From: JANPCX01 sp031431125
GTDB lineage: Bacteria > Pseudomonadota > Gammaproteobacteria > Burkholderiales > Burkholderiaceae_C
Length of the DNA: 52,166 bases
NCBI GenBank assembly: GCA_031431125.1
Contig: JANPCX010000081.1
Span: forward strand, 1-52,166
Reading direction: 5' to 3'
The notes beneath the pieces were generated by a model. That model was not told the DNA's origin. It saw only the letters and a program-made list of their open reading frames with translations, and ran no database searches. This document shows, in pieces, positions 17,029-26,015 of the stretch (the first letter of the stretch is position 1; the number at the start of each line of letters is the position of its first letter). The position numbers and the translations under genes were made by a program.

Positions 17029-18486
17029 TCAGCGTGGGAGCTGCTGTTCGACCAACTCGCCCAAACGTTTGATATTGGCCTCCAGCTTGGCCGTCCATGG
17101 TTGCCCGTGGTGCAAACGAATGAAGTGGTTGTAGCGCTGGCTGCAGCTGAAGCTCGCACCCGGGGCCAGCCCGATGTGTTCGCGTCGGGCTTGGTCGTAC
17201 AAGCGGCGTGAATCCACGCTGACGGGCAACTCGATCCACAGCATCAAGCCACCCTGCGGACGGCTGAGTTTGCAACCGGGCGGAAAGTAACGTGTCACCG
17301 CGTCAGAGAGCTGTTGCGCTTGGCTTTTCAGCGATGCCCGCAAGCGCCGCAGGTGGTGGTCGTAACCGCCGTCGCACAAAAACTCGGCCATCACTTCTTG
17401 CTGCAACAAGGGGCTGGTAATGGCGGCTTGCATGCCCAGCGACGTGGCTGTTTTGAGGTGACGGCCTGGCACCATCCAACCCACCCGATATCCAGGAGCA
17501 ACCGTTTTGGTAACGGCCGAACAAAGAATGACATCGTCGTTTGCATCGAAGCTTTTGAGCACCACAGGACGTTCATCGCCGAAGTAGGCGTCTCCATAAA
17601 TGTCGGTCTCGATCAGCGTGAAGCCACGCTGTGCAGCGAGGGCGACAAGTTGCTTTTTGTTCTCCTTGGGCATCAGGCTGCCCAAGGGGTTGTGAAAATT
17701 CGGAATCACGACGCACGCGCTCACAACCCCCGGCGTTTGGGTGGCGAAGTCCAGTGCCTCCAACGAAATGCCATGGCGTGGGTGGGTGGGGATTTCCAAC
17801 GACTTCATACCCAAGCCTTTGATGATCTCCAGCAACATGTAATAGGTGGGCGATTCCAACGCAATCGTCGCCCCCGCCTGCGCCACCGTGCGCAACGCGA
17901 GGAACAGTGCGCCCGTCCCACCGTTGGTCAACAAGATCTCTTCCGGCCGGAGACTCAAGCCAGCCTGCATCGAACGGCGTGCCACTTCCTGACGCAAGGC
18001 ACTGCTACCAACTGCGTTGGGCCTGGAGGCGTACTCCGGATGCAGGCGATTGGCCCGCGCCATCAGGTGGCGCAGCTTGGCTTCAGGCAGCAGGCTGCGG
18101 GCGGGGGCGGGGGCGGGGTAAAGCGGAGGTAGGGCCAGTGGGTCGTCTGCGCTGTACAAGAACTCCCGTCGCAGGTCGCTGGGCTCCACAAAACCCGCGC
18201 TGCCCATGCGGGTGTCGAGCTCCGGTTCCGGCAACACCGTTTTGCACGCCGCCACGAAATAACCCGACTTGGGCCGCGCTTCGACGAGCGCCCGGTTCTC
18301 CAACCAGCGGTAGGCCAAGGTGGCCGTGGACACACTGACACCATGCTGCGCACAGAGCTGGCGCACCGACGGCAAGCGGTCGCCCACACGCAGGCTGCCC
18401 GCCGCCATGGCGCGCTCCAGCTCGGCGGCCACGGCCTGGTACAGCGGCAACGCCGCTTGCAAGCCGGGGTCGGTGAGGCTGTTCAT
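17029..18486 (-). CDS. MocR-type regulator: GntR helix-turn-helix fused to aminotransferase
   Basis: A 485-residue protein with an N-terminal GntR winged helix (GDRLPSVRQLCAQHGVSVST) joined by a linker to a fold-type I aminotransferase domain. The PLP-binding Lys is in SAVTKTVAPGYRVGW (about residue 327). MocR regulators sense PLP or amino acids and often control adjacent divergent genes. The next gene upstream, divergent by 176 bp, is a DUF2917 protein, a pairing I have seen often in Burkholderiales. The stop is 3 bp from the nuclease-like gene stop. Confidence 0.9.
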   Translation of the reverse strand: MNSLTDPGLQAALPLYQAVAAELERAMAAGSLRVGDRLPSVRQLCAQHGVSVSTATLAYRWLENRALVEARPKSGYFVAACKTVLPEPELDTRMGSAGFVEPSDLRREFLYSADDPLALPPLYPAPAPARSLLPEAKLRHLMARANRLHPEYASRPNAVGSSALRQEVARRSMQAGLSLRPEEILLTNGGTGALFLALRTVAQAGATIALESPTYYMLLEIIKGLGMKSLEIPTHPRHGISLEALDFATQTPGVVSACVVIPNFHNPLGSLMPKENKKQLVALAAQRGFTLIETDIYGDAYFGDERPVVLKSFDANDDVILCSAVTKTVAPGYRVGWMVPGRHLKTATSLGMQAAITSPLLQQEVMAEFLCDGGYDHHLRRLRASLKSQAQQLSDAVTRYFPPGCKLSRPQGGLMLWIELPVSVDSRRLYDQARREHIGLAPGASFSCSQRYNHFIRLHHGQPWTAKLEANIKRLGELVEQQLPR

Positions 18487-18662
18487 CGCCGCATTGTCCG
18501 CTTTGACCCATCAAGCGCAACAGACACAGAGGGCTCTTCTTGTCACCAGCACAGATCGCCCCATCGAGATCTGTACCGCCCACGTTTGTGCAGCACTGCG
18601 GCTTTCCCCGCCACGGCGGTTTGAAGACACTGGATTCCATTCACCGCCATGAAAGGTTTTCC

Positions 18663-18986
18663 ATGTTCAGCACCCACCGCCCCGCGCCCCACGCCGACCA
18701 CTTCAGTCTGTCCCCCAACGATTTGCTGACCCTCACCCCCGCCCAGCCCACAGCCCTGCACGTGCGAAGCGGCGTCCTGTGGGTCACGCAGGCTGGCGAC
18801 GACCGCGACCATTTTTTGAAAGCCGGTCAATCCATGGAGTTGGCTCCGCACCGTCTGACCGTGCTGCAAGCGCAAGTTGGTCAGGTACAAGCGTCCTTGG
18901 CACCCATGGTTGACGACCGCTCAATGAAGCGGTCGTGGCGTTTGCTGCCAAAACCATGGCGCGCCAACACCCAGTTCAGCACCTGA
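18663..18986 (+). CDS. DUF2917 family small protein
   Basis: A 107-residue protein with a cupin-like beta-rich core, LHVRSGVLWVTQAGDDRDHFLKAG then LTVLQAQ, typical of DUF2917. There is no signal peptide or membrane helix. The function is unknown. It is divergent from the MocR-type regulator and is followed 33 bp later by the N-acetyltransferase gene, so it may be a MocR target. ATG 18663 is the start nearest the family N-terminus. Confidence 0.75.
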   Translation: MFSTHRPAPHADHFSLSPNDLLTLTPAQPTALHVRSGVLWVTQAGDDRDHFLKAGQSMELAPHRLTVLQAQVGQVQASLAPMVDDRSMKRSWRLLPKPWRANTQFST

Positions 18987-19019
18987 AACCGATCCAACAA
19001 GTTCACAGGACGCCCCACC

Positions 19020-19781
19020 ATGCACGCCGACAACTTCCAACTTCAGGACTACCTGCAAAGAATTGCATTCCCCCACAAGGTGCGGGCCGACCTCGCCTCA
19101 CTCAGCGCCGTCATGCGGCACCAGTTGTTTTCGATCGCATTCGAGAACACCGAGGTTCAGGCCGGCAAGGTTCCCTCATTGGTTCCCGAGGACATCGTTC
19201 AAAAGCTGGTGGTCCAGCGCCGCGGCGGTTACTGCTATGAAGTTAATGGTCTTTTTGCCATGGTCTTGCAAGCGCTGGGTGTGCCGTATGACTTTGTCGC
19301 AGCCAGGCCCATGTTCTACCCAGTGCGCCGACCCCGCACCCACATGGCGCTGGTGGCCACGCTGGAAGGCGAGCCCTGGCTGTTTGACCTCGGTTTTGGC
19401 AGCCACGGCATTCGCGCGCCGATGAGTCTGCAGCGGCTGGACCAAACGGTGGCGCAAGACGGGGATGCTTACATGCTCAGTCGAACGGAAGGTGGCGAGC
19501 TGCTGTTGCGCGCCCTGGTGGATGAGCAGTGGCACAACCAGTACAGCTTCGCGGTTGCACCGGTGGAGTGGGTCGACTTCGGTCCGATGAACTGGCTCAA
19601 CGCCACCCACCCCGAAGCCGTGTTTGTTCAAAAATTGCTGGTCATCCGTCACCATGAAGCCGGCCGCAGCGTGTTGATCGGCAATGTGCTCAAAACCGTC
19701 ATCAACGGAAAATCCACGCAACGCAACGTTCTCCCCGCCGAAATCGAGTCGCTGCTGCGATCAGAATTTGCCTTGGGTTGA
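19020..19781 (+). CDS. Arylamine N-acetyltransferase
   Basis: A 253-residue enzyme with the complete NAT triad: Cys72 in RRGGYCYEVN, His108 in RPRTHMAL, Asp123 in WLFDLGFG. It transfers acetyl groups from acetyl-CoA to arylamines and hydrazines in the cytoplasm. The second residue block FSIAFENTEV is also typical. ATG 19020 follows an AGGACG stretch. It lies 33 bp after the DUF2917 gene. Confidence 0.94.
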   Translation: MHADNFQLQDYLQRIAFPHKVRADLASLSAVMRHQLFSIAFENTEVQAGKVPSLVPEDIVQKLVVQRRGGYCYEVNGLFAMVLQALGVPYDFVAARPMFYPVRRPRTHMALVATLEGEPWLFDLGFGSHGIRAPMSLQRLDQTVAQDGDAYMLSRTEGGELLLRALVDEQWHNQYSFAVAPVEWVDFGPMNWLNATHPEAVFVQKLLVIRHHEAGRSVLIGNVLKTVINGKSTQRNVLPAEIESLLRSEFALG

Positions 19782-19857
19782 GGTCTAGCTGCCCAACACA
19801 GCACCACGCACAACGTCTGAAACTGAGGCTGCAGTGTCGGCGAGAGAGAATGACGCC

Positions 19858-21219
19858 ATGGCCAAAGACAAATCCATCTACACCTGTTCCGACTGCGGCG
19901 GCACGAGCCCGAAGTGGCTCGGCAAATGCCCGCATTGCGGCGCTTGGAACACCTTGATCGAGGGCGTGGCAGAAAGTGCTGGGCCGGTGAAAAACCGCTA
20001 CCAGTCGCTGGCGAAAACCCTGCCGGTGGCCACACTCAGCGAGATTGAAGCCTCGGATGTGGACCGGCAGTCCACCGGCATTGAAGAACTCGACCGCGTG
20101 TTGGGCGGCGGCATTGTGGCGGGGGGCGTGGTGTTGATAGGCGGCGACCCGGGCATCGGTAAAAGCACCTTGTTGTTGCAGGCTATGGACAGCTTGTCGC
20201 GGTCGATGAAGGCGTTGTATGTCACGGGTGAAGAAAGTGGCGCGCAGGTGGCGCTGCGTTCTCGCCGCTTGGGCCTGGATGGCTCCAAGGTGAGGGTGCT
20301 GGCGGAGATTCAACTGGAGCGCATCATCGCGACCATCGACGCAGAGCAGCCATCGGTTTGCGTGATCGACTCGATTCAAACCGTCTACAGCGATCAGCTC
20401 AGTTCCGCCCCCGGTTCGGTGGCCCAGGTGCGTGAATGTGCGGCCCAGCTCACCCGCACCGCAAAAAGCACAGGCACCACCATCATTCTCGTGGGCCACG
20501 TGACCAAAGAAGGCGCGCTGGCCGGGCCGCGGGTGCTGGAACACATTGTGGACACCGTGCTGTACTTTGAAGGTGATACCCACAGCAGTTTTCGGCTGGT
20601 GCGCGCCATCAAGAACCGCTTTGGTGCGGTGAACGAGATTGGTGTCTTCGCCATGACGGAGAAAGGCCTCAAAGGTGTGGCCAACCCGAGCGCTATCTTC
20701 TTGTCCACCCACGGCGAGCCGGTGGCCGGGTCTTGTGTGCTGGTGACGTTAGAGGGCACGCGGCCCTTGCTGGTGGAAATTCAAGCCTTGGTGGACTCCG
20801 GTGGCCCCAGCCCACGCCGTTTGAGCGTGGGCCTGGACCGAGACCGCCTGGCCATGATGCTGGCCGTGCTGCACCGCCATGCCGGCATTGCCTGCACGGA
20901 CCAAGACGTGTTCGTGAACGCGGTGGGCGGGGTGCGCATCAGCGAACCCGCAGCCGACCTGGCCGTGATGCTGGCGATTCAAAGTAGCCTGCGCGGCAAA
21001 CCGCTGCCGCGTGGTTTCATTGCTTTTGGTGAAGTGGGTTTGGCCGGTGAAGTGCGCCCTGCGCCGCGTGGCCAAGAACGTTTGAAGGAGGCTGCCAAAC
21101 TGGGCTTCAGCGTGGCCGTGGTGCCCAAAGCCAATGCGCCGAAAAAACCCATCGAAGGGCTGACCCTGCATGCGGTGGAGCGCATTGAAGAGGCCATCAA
21201 CTTGTTGCGCAGCTTGTGA
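19858..21219 (+). CDS. radA: RadA/Sms DNA repair ATPase
   Basis: A 453-residue protein. The N-terminal zinc finger (CSDCGG ... CPHCGAW) precedes a RecA-like ATPase with Walker A GGDPGIGKST (residue about 100). The RadA-specific KNRFG motif lies near residue 251, and a C-terminal Lon-protease-like domain follows. RadA is a DnaB-like helicase that promotes branch migration during recombination. ATG 19858 gives the family start MAKDKSIYTC; an upstream in-frame start would add eight residues. Confidence 0.96.
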   Translation: MAKDKSIYTCSDCGGTSPKWLGKCPHCGAWNTLIEGVAESAGPVKNRYQSLAKTLPVATLSEIEASDVDRQSTGIEELDRVLGGGIVAGGVVLIGGDPGIGKSTLLLQAMDSLSRSMKALYVTGEESGAQVALRSRRLGLDGSKVRVLAEIQLERIIATIDAEQPSVCVIDSIQTVYSDQLSSAPGSVAQVRECAAQLTRTAKSTGTTIILVGHVTKEGALAGPRVLEHIVDTVLYFEGDTHSSFRLVRAIKNRFGAVNEIGVFAMTEKGLKGVANPSAIFLSTHGEPVAGSCVLVTLEGTRPLLVEIQALVDSGGPSPRRLSVGLDRDRLAMMLAVLHRHAGIACTDQDVFVNAVGGVRISEPAADLAVMLAIQSSLRGKPLPRGFIAFGEVGLAGEVRPAPRGQERLKEAAKLGFSVAVVPKANAPKKPIEGLTLHAVERIEEAINLLRSL

Positions 21220-21298
21220 CGCGACACCAAAAGGCAATGAACGCACACTGTGGAAACCGCCAAGCTGACGGCTCCCAAGTCCCGGTTACAGTGTTGTT

Positions 21299-21733
21299 AT
21301 GAATTCAATTCTTGGCTGGGGACTGGCCGTTGCCGCTGTGGCTCTCGGTTGGACGAAGTACGGCTGGCAAGGTGTGGTCTTGGCCGTCACGGTGGTGATT
21401 TTTTGGCTGCTGTTGCAGTTAAGCCGTGCACTTCGGGTGATGAAACAAGCGGCGGCGGCGCCGATGGGACAGGTTCCCAGCGCCGTGATGTTCAACACCA
21501 AACTGCGCGCCGGTATGACCATGATGCAGGTGCTGCCGCTGACGCGCAGCCTCGGTCAACGCATTGAATCGCCCACGGCCAACCACCAAACCGAGAGCTG
21601 GCGCTGGGCGGATGAGGGGGGCAGTTACGTCACCTTGACGTTTGTCCGAGGCAAGCTCGACCACTGGCATTTGCATCGCCCCACCCAAGCCGGCGATCTC
21701 AGCGCCGAACTTGATCGGGCCGGCGCGTCTTGA
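21299..21733 (+). CDS. Hypothetical membrane protein
   Basis: A 144-residue protein with two hydrophobic helices in the first 45 residues (about 5-20 and 24-42) followed by a soluble domain with a Trp/His-rich end (RWADEGGSYVTLTF, DHWHLHRPTQ). I do not recognise the function. It lies between radA and ilvE on the same strand, with 79 and 49 bp gaps. No clear ribosome binding site precedes the ATG. Confidence 0.7.
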   Translation: MNSILGWGLAVAAVALGWTKYGWQGVVLAVTVVIFWLLLQLSRALRVMKQAAAAPMGQVPSAVMFNTKLRAGMTMMQVLPLTRSLGQRIESPTANHQTESWRWADEGGSYVTLTFVRGKLDHWHLHRPTQAGDLSAELDRAGAS

Positions 21734-21782
21734 CCGCGCCGTAAAATCCCTCGCTTCAACTCAAAACTCTTGGAGATGCGCC

Positions 21783-22706
21783 ATGTCCATGGCCGACCGC
21801 GACGGAAAAATTTGGATGGATGGCCAGATGGTGGATTGGCGCGACGCCAAGATCCATGTGCTGTCCCACACCCTGCACTACGGCTGCGGCGCTTTCGAGG
21901 GCGTGCGCGCCTACAAAACCGCCAAAGGTCCCGCCATCTTCCGCCTGCGCGAGCACACCGAGCGGCTTTTCAACAGCGCCAAAATTCTGCGCATGAAAAT
22001 CCCCTTCACACACCAGCAGGTGATGGACGCCCAATGCGCCGTGGTGCGCGAAAACAAACTGGAGTCGGGCTACTTGCGCCCGCTGACCTGGATAGGCTCC
22101 GAGAAACTCGGTGTCAGCCCCAAGGGCAACACCATCCACCTGATGGTGGCCGCCTGGACTTGGGGCGCCTACCTGGGTGACGAGGGCCTCAAGCGCGGCA
22201 TCCGCGTCAAAACCAGCAGCTACACCCGCCACCATGTGAACATCACCATGACCCAGGCCAAGGCGGTGAGCAACTACACCAACTCCATCCTGGCCAATAT
22301 GGAAGCCACGGACGATGGCTACGACGAGGCCCTGTTGCTCGACGCTTCGGGTTTTGTCAGCGAAGGCGCCGGCGAAAACCTCTTCATCATCAAAAACGGC
22401 GTGGTCTACACCCCCGACTTATCGGCCGGTGCGCTCAATGGCATCACCCGCAACACCATCTTCTCGATCTGCAAAGACCTCGGACTAGAAGTCAAAGAAA
22501 AACGCATCACCCGGGATGAGGTCTACATCTGCGACGAGGCTTTCTTCACCGGCACCGCCGCCGAAGTCACGCCGATTCGTGAGCTGGACCGCATCGAGCT
22601 GGGCGCAGGCTCGCGTGGCCCCCTCACCGAAAAAATTCAAGCGGCTTTCTTCGACATCGTCAACGGCCGCAATCCGAAGTACGCCGAATGGCTGACCTTG
22701 GTTTAA
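21783..22706 (+). CDS. ilvE: Branched-chain amino-acid aminotransferase
   Basis: A 307-residue fold-type IV PLP enzyme. It has the start MADRDGKIWMDGQ, the HYGCGAFEGVRAY substrate motif, Lys160 in QAKAVSNYTNS as PLP lysine, and SEGAGENLFIIKNG for phosphate binding. It makes the last step of valine, leucine and isoleucine synthesis, using glutamate as amino donor. ATG 21783 follows TTGGAGATG; the frame open further upstream lies inside the preceding gene. A zinc-finger gene follows after 16 bp. Confidence 0.95.
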   Translation: MSMADRDGKIWMDGQMVDWRDAKIHVLSHTLHYGCGAFEGVRAYKTAKGPAIFRLREHTERLFNSAKILRMKIPFTHQQVMDAQCAVVRENKLESGYLRPLTWIGSEKLGVSPKGNTIHLMVAAWTWGAYLGDEGLKRGIRVKTSSYTRHHVNITMTQAKAVSNYTNSILANMEATDDGYDEALLLDASGFVSEGAGENLFIIKNGVVYTPDLSAGALNGITRNTIFSICKDLGLEVKEKRITRDEVYICDEAFFTGTAAEVTPIRELDRIELGAGSRGPLTEKIQAAFFDIVNGRNPKYAEWLTLV

Positions 22707-22722
22707 CAACGAGCCACACACC

Positions 22723-22929
22723 ATGAACAGCAAATCCGCCGCCGTGATTGAAGTCACCGCCAAAGACCTGCAAGGCCCTGGCGTGGTCGCCTGCCCCAAC
22801 CCCAAAATGACACTCTGGAGCACCCACCCCAAGGTGTTCATCGACGTGGCCACCACAGGCGAAGGCAAGTGCCCTTATTGCGGCACGGTGTACAAACTCA
22901 AGGCAGGCGAGAAGGTGCACACGCACTGA
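22723..22929 (+). CDS. Small zf-CHCC zinc-finger protein
   Basis: A 68-residue protein with a compact C-terminal zinc-binding pattern: Cys in VVACPNP, His in STHPKVFI, and the pair CPYCGTVYKL. This matches the zf-CHCC family also seen in a mitochondrial complex I subunit; the bacterial role is unknown. It is directly behind ilvE (16 bp) and probably cotranscribed. Confidence 0.85.
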   Translation: MNSKSAAVIEVTAKDLQGPGVVACPNPKMTLWSTHPKVFIDVATTGEGKCPYCGTVYKLKAGEKVHTH

Positions 22930-22957
22930 ACGGCCCCGGGGCCAGCCCTGCGCCTGG

Positions 22958-24043
22958 TCAAGGCCGAACGGCCGGCAAGACGTGGCGGACCAAAATTGGG
23001 CCCGTGTTGTCGTTGGTGGTGTCAACCACTTCAGAAGTCGCCACCACCAGCGACCAACTCGGCACCACGTAGATGTACTGGCCGCCAAAACCGTTGGCGT
23101 AGTAGGACGGCACCTCGGTCCCTGGCACTTTGCTGATCCACCAGAGGTAACCGTAGGGCCGGTTGCTCGGTGGGCCCCCAGCGCTGTGGGGCTGAAGGGC
23201 GCGACTGACATAAGCCGCATCCAACAGCTGCCGACCACCCCAGCAGCCTTGTTGCAGCCACAGCAGGCCAAGCTTGGCCATGTCGCTGCTGCGCAATTGC
23301 AGCTCGCTTGCACCCATGCTGTGCCCTTCGCGGTCTTGCGGCCAGTCGAAGGTTTGAATGCCCAAGGAAGCAAAGAGGGTGTCTTGGGCAAACGCCGCCG
23401 CGTTTTTCCCGGCGCGCTGGGTCAGGGCCACCGACACCCAATGCGAGTCCATGTTGCTGTAAAAAAACCGGGTACCAGGCGTGGCCACCAAGCGGCGGTT
23501 GCGTGCCCGCTCCAGCGTGCGGCCGGTGAGCAACTCATGGATGCTCCCGGTAGAAGCCTCGGGATCAAACCCTGCAGTGAAACTCAGCAAGTGCGCCAAG
23601 GTCACCCGGCCGCTGGATGGGTCTGGTGACCCAGGTTGAATCAACTCGGCCAGCGTGACTTCGGTGCCGGGCCACAGCTTCTTGTTCAGCGCCACCCCCA
23701 CCAAGGACGACAGCACACTTTTGGTCACCGAGCGCACGTTGTGCAAGCTGTCGGCTTGGAGGTCTGCCCGGTGATAGGCGTAGGCGAGTTGTTTGTCACG
23801 AACAATGAGCAAGCTGCGCAGGCGAGGATGCTGCTCGGGCAGAAGTTGGTTCAAGGCTTGGAGCTTTTGCGCATCCAAACGCAAAGCACTGGGATCGCCA
23901 CGAGGCCAAACGGCGGCGGGGTTGCTGTCCACGGCCTGAGGAGAAGCGTCCGCCATGCAGTTGGCTTTCACCGCCCCAGGGAGCAAAGCAAAGAGCCAAA
24001 TCGCCACCGCTGCGGTTGGGCGACGAAAGTGAGGGCGCAACAT
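22958..24043 (-). CDS. Secreted serine hydrolase, class C beta-lactamase-like
   Basis: A 361-residue protein with a signal peptide (residues about 10-28). The catalytic SxxK motif SVTKS is at Ser105/Lys108, YSN follows in FFYSNMDS, and a late GFGGQYIYVVP replaces the usual KTG. These mark the beta-lactamase/esterase/DD-peptidase superfamily; the substrate is unknown. ATG 24043 has AGGAG 8 nt upstream. It is 54 bp downstream of a paralogue with the same layout on the same strand. Confidence 0.88.
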   Translation of the reverse strand: MLRPHFRRPTAAVAIWLFALLPGAVKANCMADASPQAVDSNPAAVWPRGDPSALRLDAQKLQALNQLLPEQHPRLRSLLIVRDKQLAYAYHRADLQADSLHNVRSVTKSVLSSLVGVALNKKLWPGTEVTLAELIQPGSPDPSSGRVTLAHLLSFTAGFDPEASTGSIHELLTGRTLERARNRRLVATPGTRFFYSNMDSHWVSVALTQRAGKNAAAFAQDTLFASLGIQTFDWPQDREGHSMGASELQLRSSDMAKLGLLWLQQGCWGGRQLLDAAYVSRALQPHSAGGPPSNRPYGYLWWISKVPGTEVPSYYANGFGGQYIYVVPSWSLVVATSEVVDTTNDNTGPILVRHVLPAVRP

Positions 24044-24097
24044 GGTGTCGTCTCCTTGTTTCAAGCAATCGGCGCGGCATCGGACCAGGCCCTGGTA

Positions 24098-25213
24098 CTA
24101 GCGCAAAAGGGCAGGCAAAACATAGTCCCGAATCACAGCGCTGGTTCTGGTGGCGTCGGCGCGCGAATTGGCCTCGGTCGCAGTCACCACCACGGCATTC
24201 AGCGCCGGAACCACGTAGATGAGCTGGCCACCGTAACCCACCGCGCTGAACACAGGCAATTCGTCGCCTGGCGTGGTGAAGGCCCACCACAGGTAGCCGT
24301 AGCCCCACTGATCACGGCGGTCTATCGGAAACAGGTCATTGGCCACTTGTCGGCGCGTCGCGCGGGCCAGGTAGTCGGCAGACACCAACTGCTGGTTTTT
24401 CCACTGCCCTTGTTGCAAAACAAGTTGCCCGAGTTTGGCCATGTCGCGGGCTCGCAGTTTCAGCTCCGAGGCCCCGTTCGTGTCCCCCTGCAAGGAGCCT
24501 GGCCAGACGAAATCGGTGATGCCCAAGGGGGTGAAGAGATTCTCTTTCGCATAGTCGACCAGCTTGGTCTTGATGCGGCGGGCCAAGGCCAACGACACCA
24601 GGTGTGCATCCAGGTTGCTGTAGCTGAATTGGGCTCCTGGCGAATGAAGCACGCGCCGACTCAAGGCATGCTGCACCAAGCTTGGTGCATAAAAGCGGCG
24701 CTCGAAATCGCCATAGTCGGTGAGTTGGTCGAGGCCGCCGCGGTCGAAACCCGGTGTCAACGTGAGCATGTGGGCCAGCGTGATATCGGCTGTCGATGGG
24801 TCCAAGGGCCAGGTTGTGGCCTCGGGGAAAAAATCCACCAGCTTTTCCTCTGTGCTGCGGATCAAACCCTGCTCGAGCGCCGCACCCACCAGCAGGGAAA
24901 CCACGCTCTTGGTGACCGAACGCACGTTGTGCAGCGTCTGCGGACCCAAACCCTCTCGGTAGTACTCGTAGACGATGGCACCGCCGCGCACGATCAGCAG
25001 GCTGCGAATGGCCGGCTGCTCGGCCCGCACATGCTGCTCAAGCGTGGCCAGTTTCTGCGGATCGACACGCTGCAGTTCTGGGGGCGAGAGGTGCCACGGA
25101 GAGGTTTCTTCTGGCGTTGGGCGGCTGTCATTGCTCGCGTTCTGTGCCCACACCGCCGACATCCCACCTAGACACATCAGCGACAGAAAACAATGGGTCA
25201 GGCAAGGCTTCAT
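24098..25213 (-). CDS. Secreted serine hydrolase, paralogue of the next gene
   Basis: A 371-residue protein with a signal peptide ending near AVWAQ (about residue 23). It has SVTKS at Ser99/Lys102, YSN in FSYSNLDAH, and GYGGQLIYVVP. The motif order and many segments (LHNVRSVTKSV, LRARDMAKLGQL, WGYGYLWW) match the gene at 22958, so the pair arose by tandem duplication. It probably acts in the periplasm; the substrate is unknown. The 262 bp upstream to the divergent gene at 25476 hold no recognisable gene. Confidence 0.88.
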   Translation of the reverse strand: MKPCLTHCFLSLMCLGGMSAVWAQNASNDSRPTPEETSPWHLSPPELQRVDPQKLATLEQHVRAEQPAIRSLLIVRGGAIVYEYYREGLGPQTLHNVRSVTKSVVSLLVGAALEQGLIRSTEEKLVDFFPEATTWPLDPSTADITLAHMLTLTPGFDRGGLDQLTDYGDFERRFYAPSLVQHALSRRVLHSPGAQFSYSNLDAHLVSLALARRIKTKLVDYAKENLFTPLGITDFVWPGSLQGDTNGASELKLRARDMAKLGQLVLQQGQWKNQQLVSADYLARATRRQVANDLFPIDRRDQWGYGYLWWAFTTPGDELPVFSAVGYGGQLIYVVPALNAVVVTATEANSRADATRTSAVIRDYVLPALLR

Positions 25214-25475
25214 GTGGCTCCCCCTTCAAGTTGGATGCGGCAGTCGATGGAACGCGAGCGGCCCACGACCAGCAAAAAACACGTTCGAGCCCGTCGCCGA
25301 ATGTCCAGCGACGGGTGTTGGCGCAACGGGGACCGATCCCTTCGAACGAGCGGACTCTAAAGCTCAGGCGGGCATGGGTCGATACGCCACTATCCCGTAC
25401 GTGAAACCACGCGCTTGGTCCACCCAGTAAACTCCAGGGCTGTTCTCTATTGCTTCGACCAAGAAAGTAAAGACG

Positions 25476-25877
25476 ATGACTACACTCGGTATCCCTTTGG
25501 CTTGGTGGTTCGGGATGACAGGTTTGGTGGTGGGCGGCTTGCTCTCTTGGGCACTGTGTTCTCGGCGCGCCGCACAGCGTGAAGAAGCCTTGATCAACAC
25601 CGCGCGCGAACAAATGGCGCAAAGTACGCAGAACCTTCGCCTGGCCAATACCAAGTTGCAGAACGATCTGGACAAGGTCAGGGCCATGGCGGCTCAAGGC
25701 CAAACCGCCGCCTTGGCTGAGCAGCGGGCCTTGGTATTGCACCTGCAATCGCAGTTGCGCGCCGCGAACATGGAGATGGACCGCTTGCAACGTGCATCGC
25801 CGCTGGTGGTCACGCACACGAAGCCCGAGGCAGCCGATACAGATGGCTTTGCGATGACGAGGCCGTTCGAACGCTGA
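25476..25877 (+). CDS. Hypothetical membrane-anchored coiled-coil protein
   Basis: A 133-residue protein with one N-terminal membrane helix (about 8-27) and a long heptad-rich helix (about 33-105) rich in Ala, Gln and Leu. This suggests a coiled coil extending into the cytoplasm. The short tail is polar. I do not recognise a family. It stands alone between divergent serine hydrolase and downstream purU. Confidence 0.7.
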   Translation: MTTLGIPLAWWFGMTGLVVGGLLSWALCSRRAAQREEALINTAREQMAQSTQNLRLANTKLQNDLDKVRAMAAQGQTAALAEQRALVLHLQSQLRAANMEMDRLQRASPLVVTHTKPEAADTDGFAMTRPFER

Positions 25878-26015
25878 TCCGGCGCCTTCAACCTGCATCT
25901 CGTTGCCTGGGGGTGGGCAGCCCAGGGCCCTGTGAGCCTTCGCCGCCTTGGTGTGCCTTCGTACAATCCCTGGTAACGGCCCACGTCTGAGCCCCTCCTG
26001 TTTCCACTCCGCACC

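Noticed and set aside
22932..22945. GGCCCCGGGGCC palindrome after the zinc-finger gene
   Set aside because: Short and GC-only, with no T-run; could arise by chance at this base composition.
23636..25171. 511-codon open frame on the plus strand
   Set aside because: It spans the antisense of both serine hydrolase genes, which have signal peptides and catalytic motifs; the frame itself has none.
25214..25475. Possible small gene in the divergent gap before the coiled-coil protein
   Set aside because: Open frames here overlap the antisense of neighbours and show no start site or family pattern; only a short CGTCGC/GCGACG inverted pair is visible.
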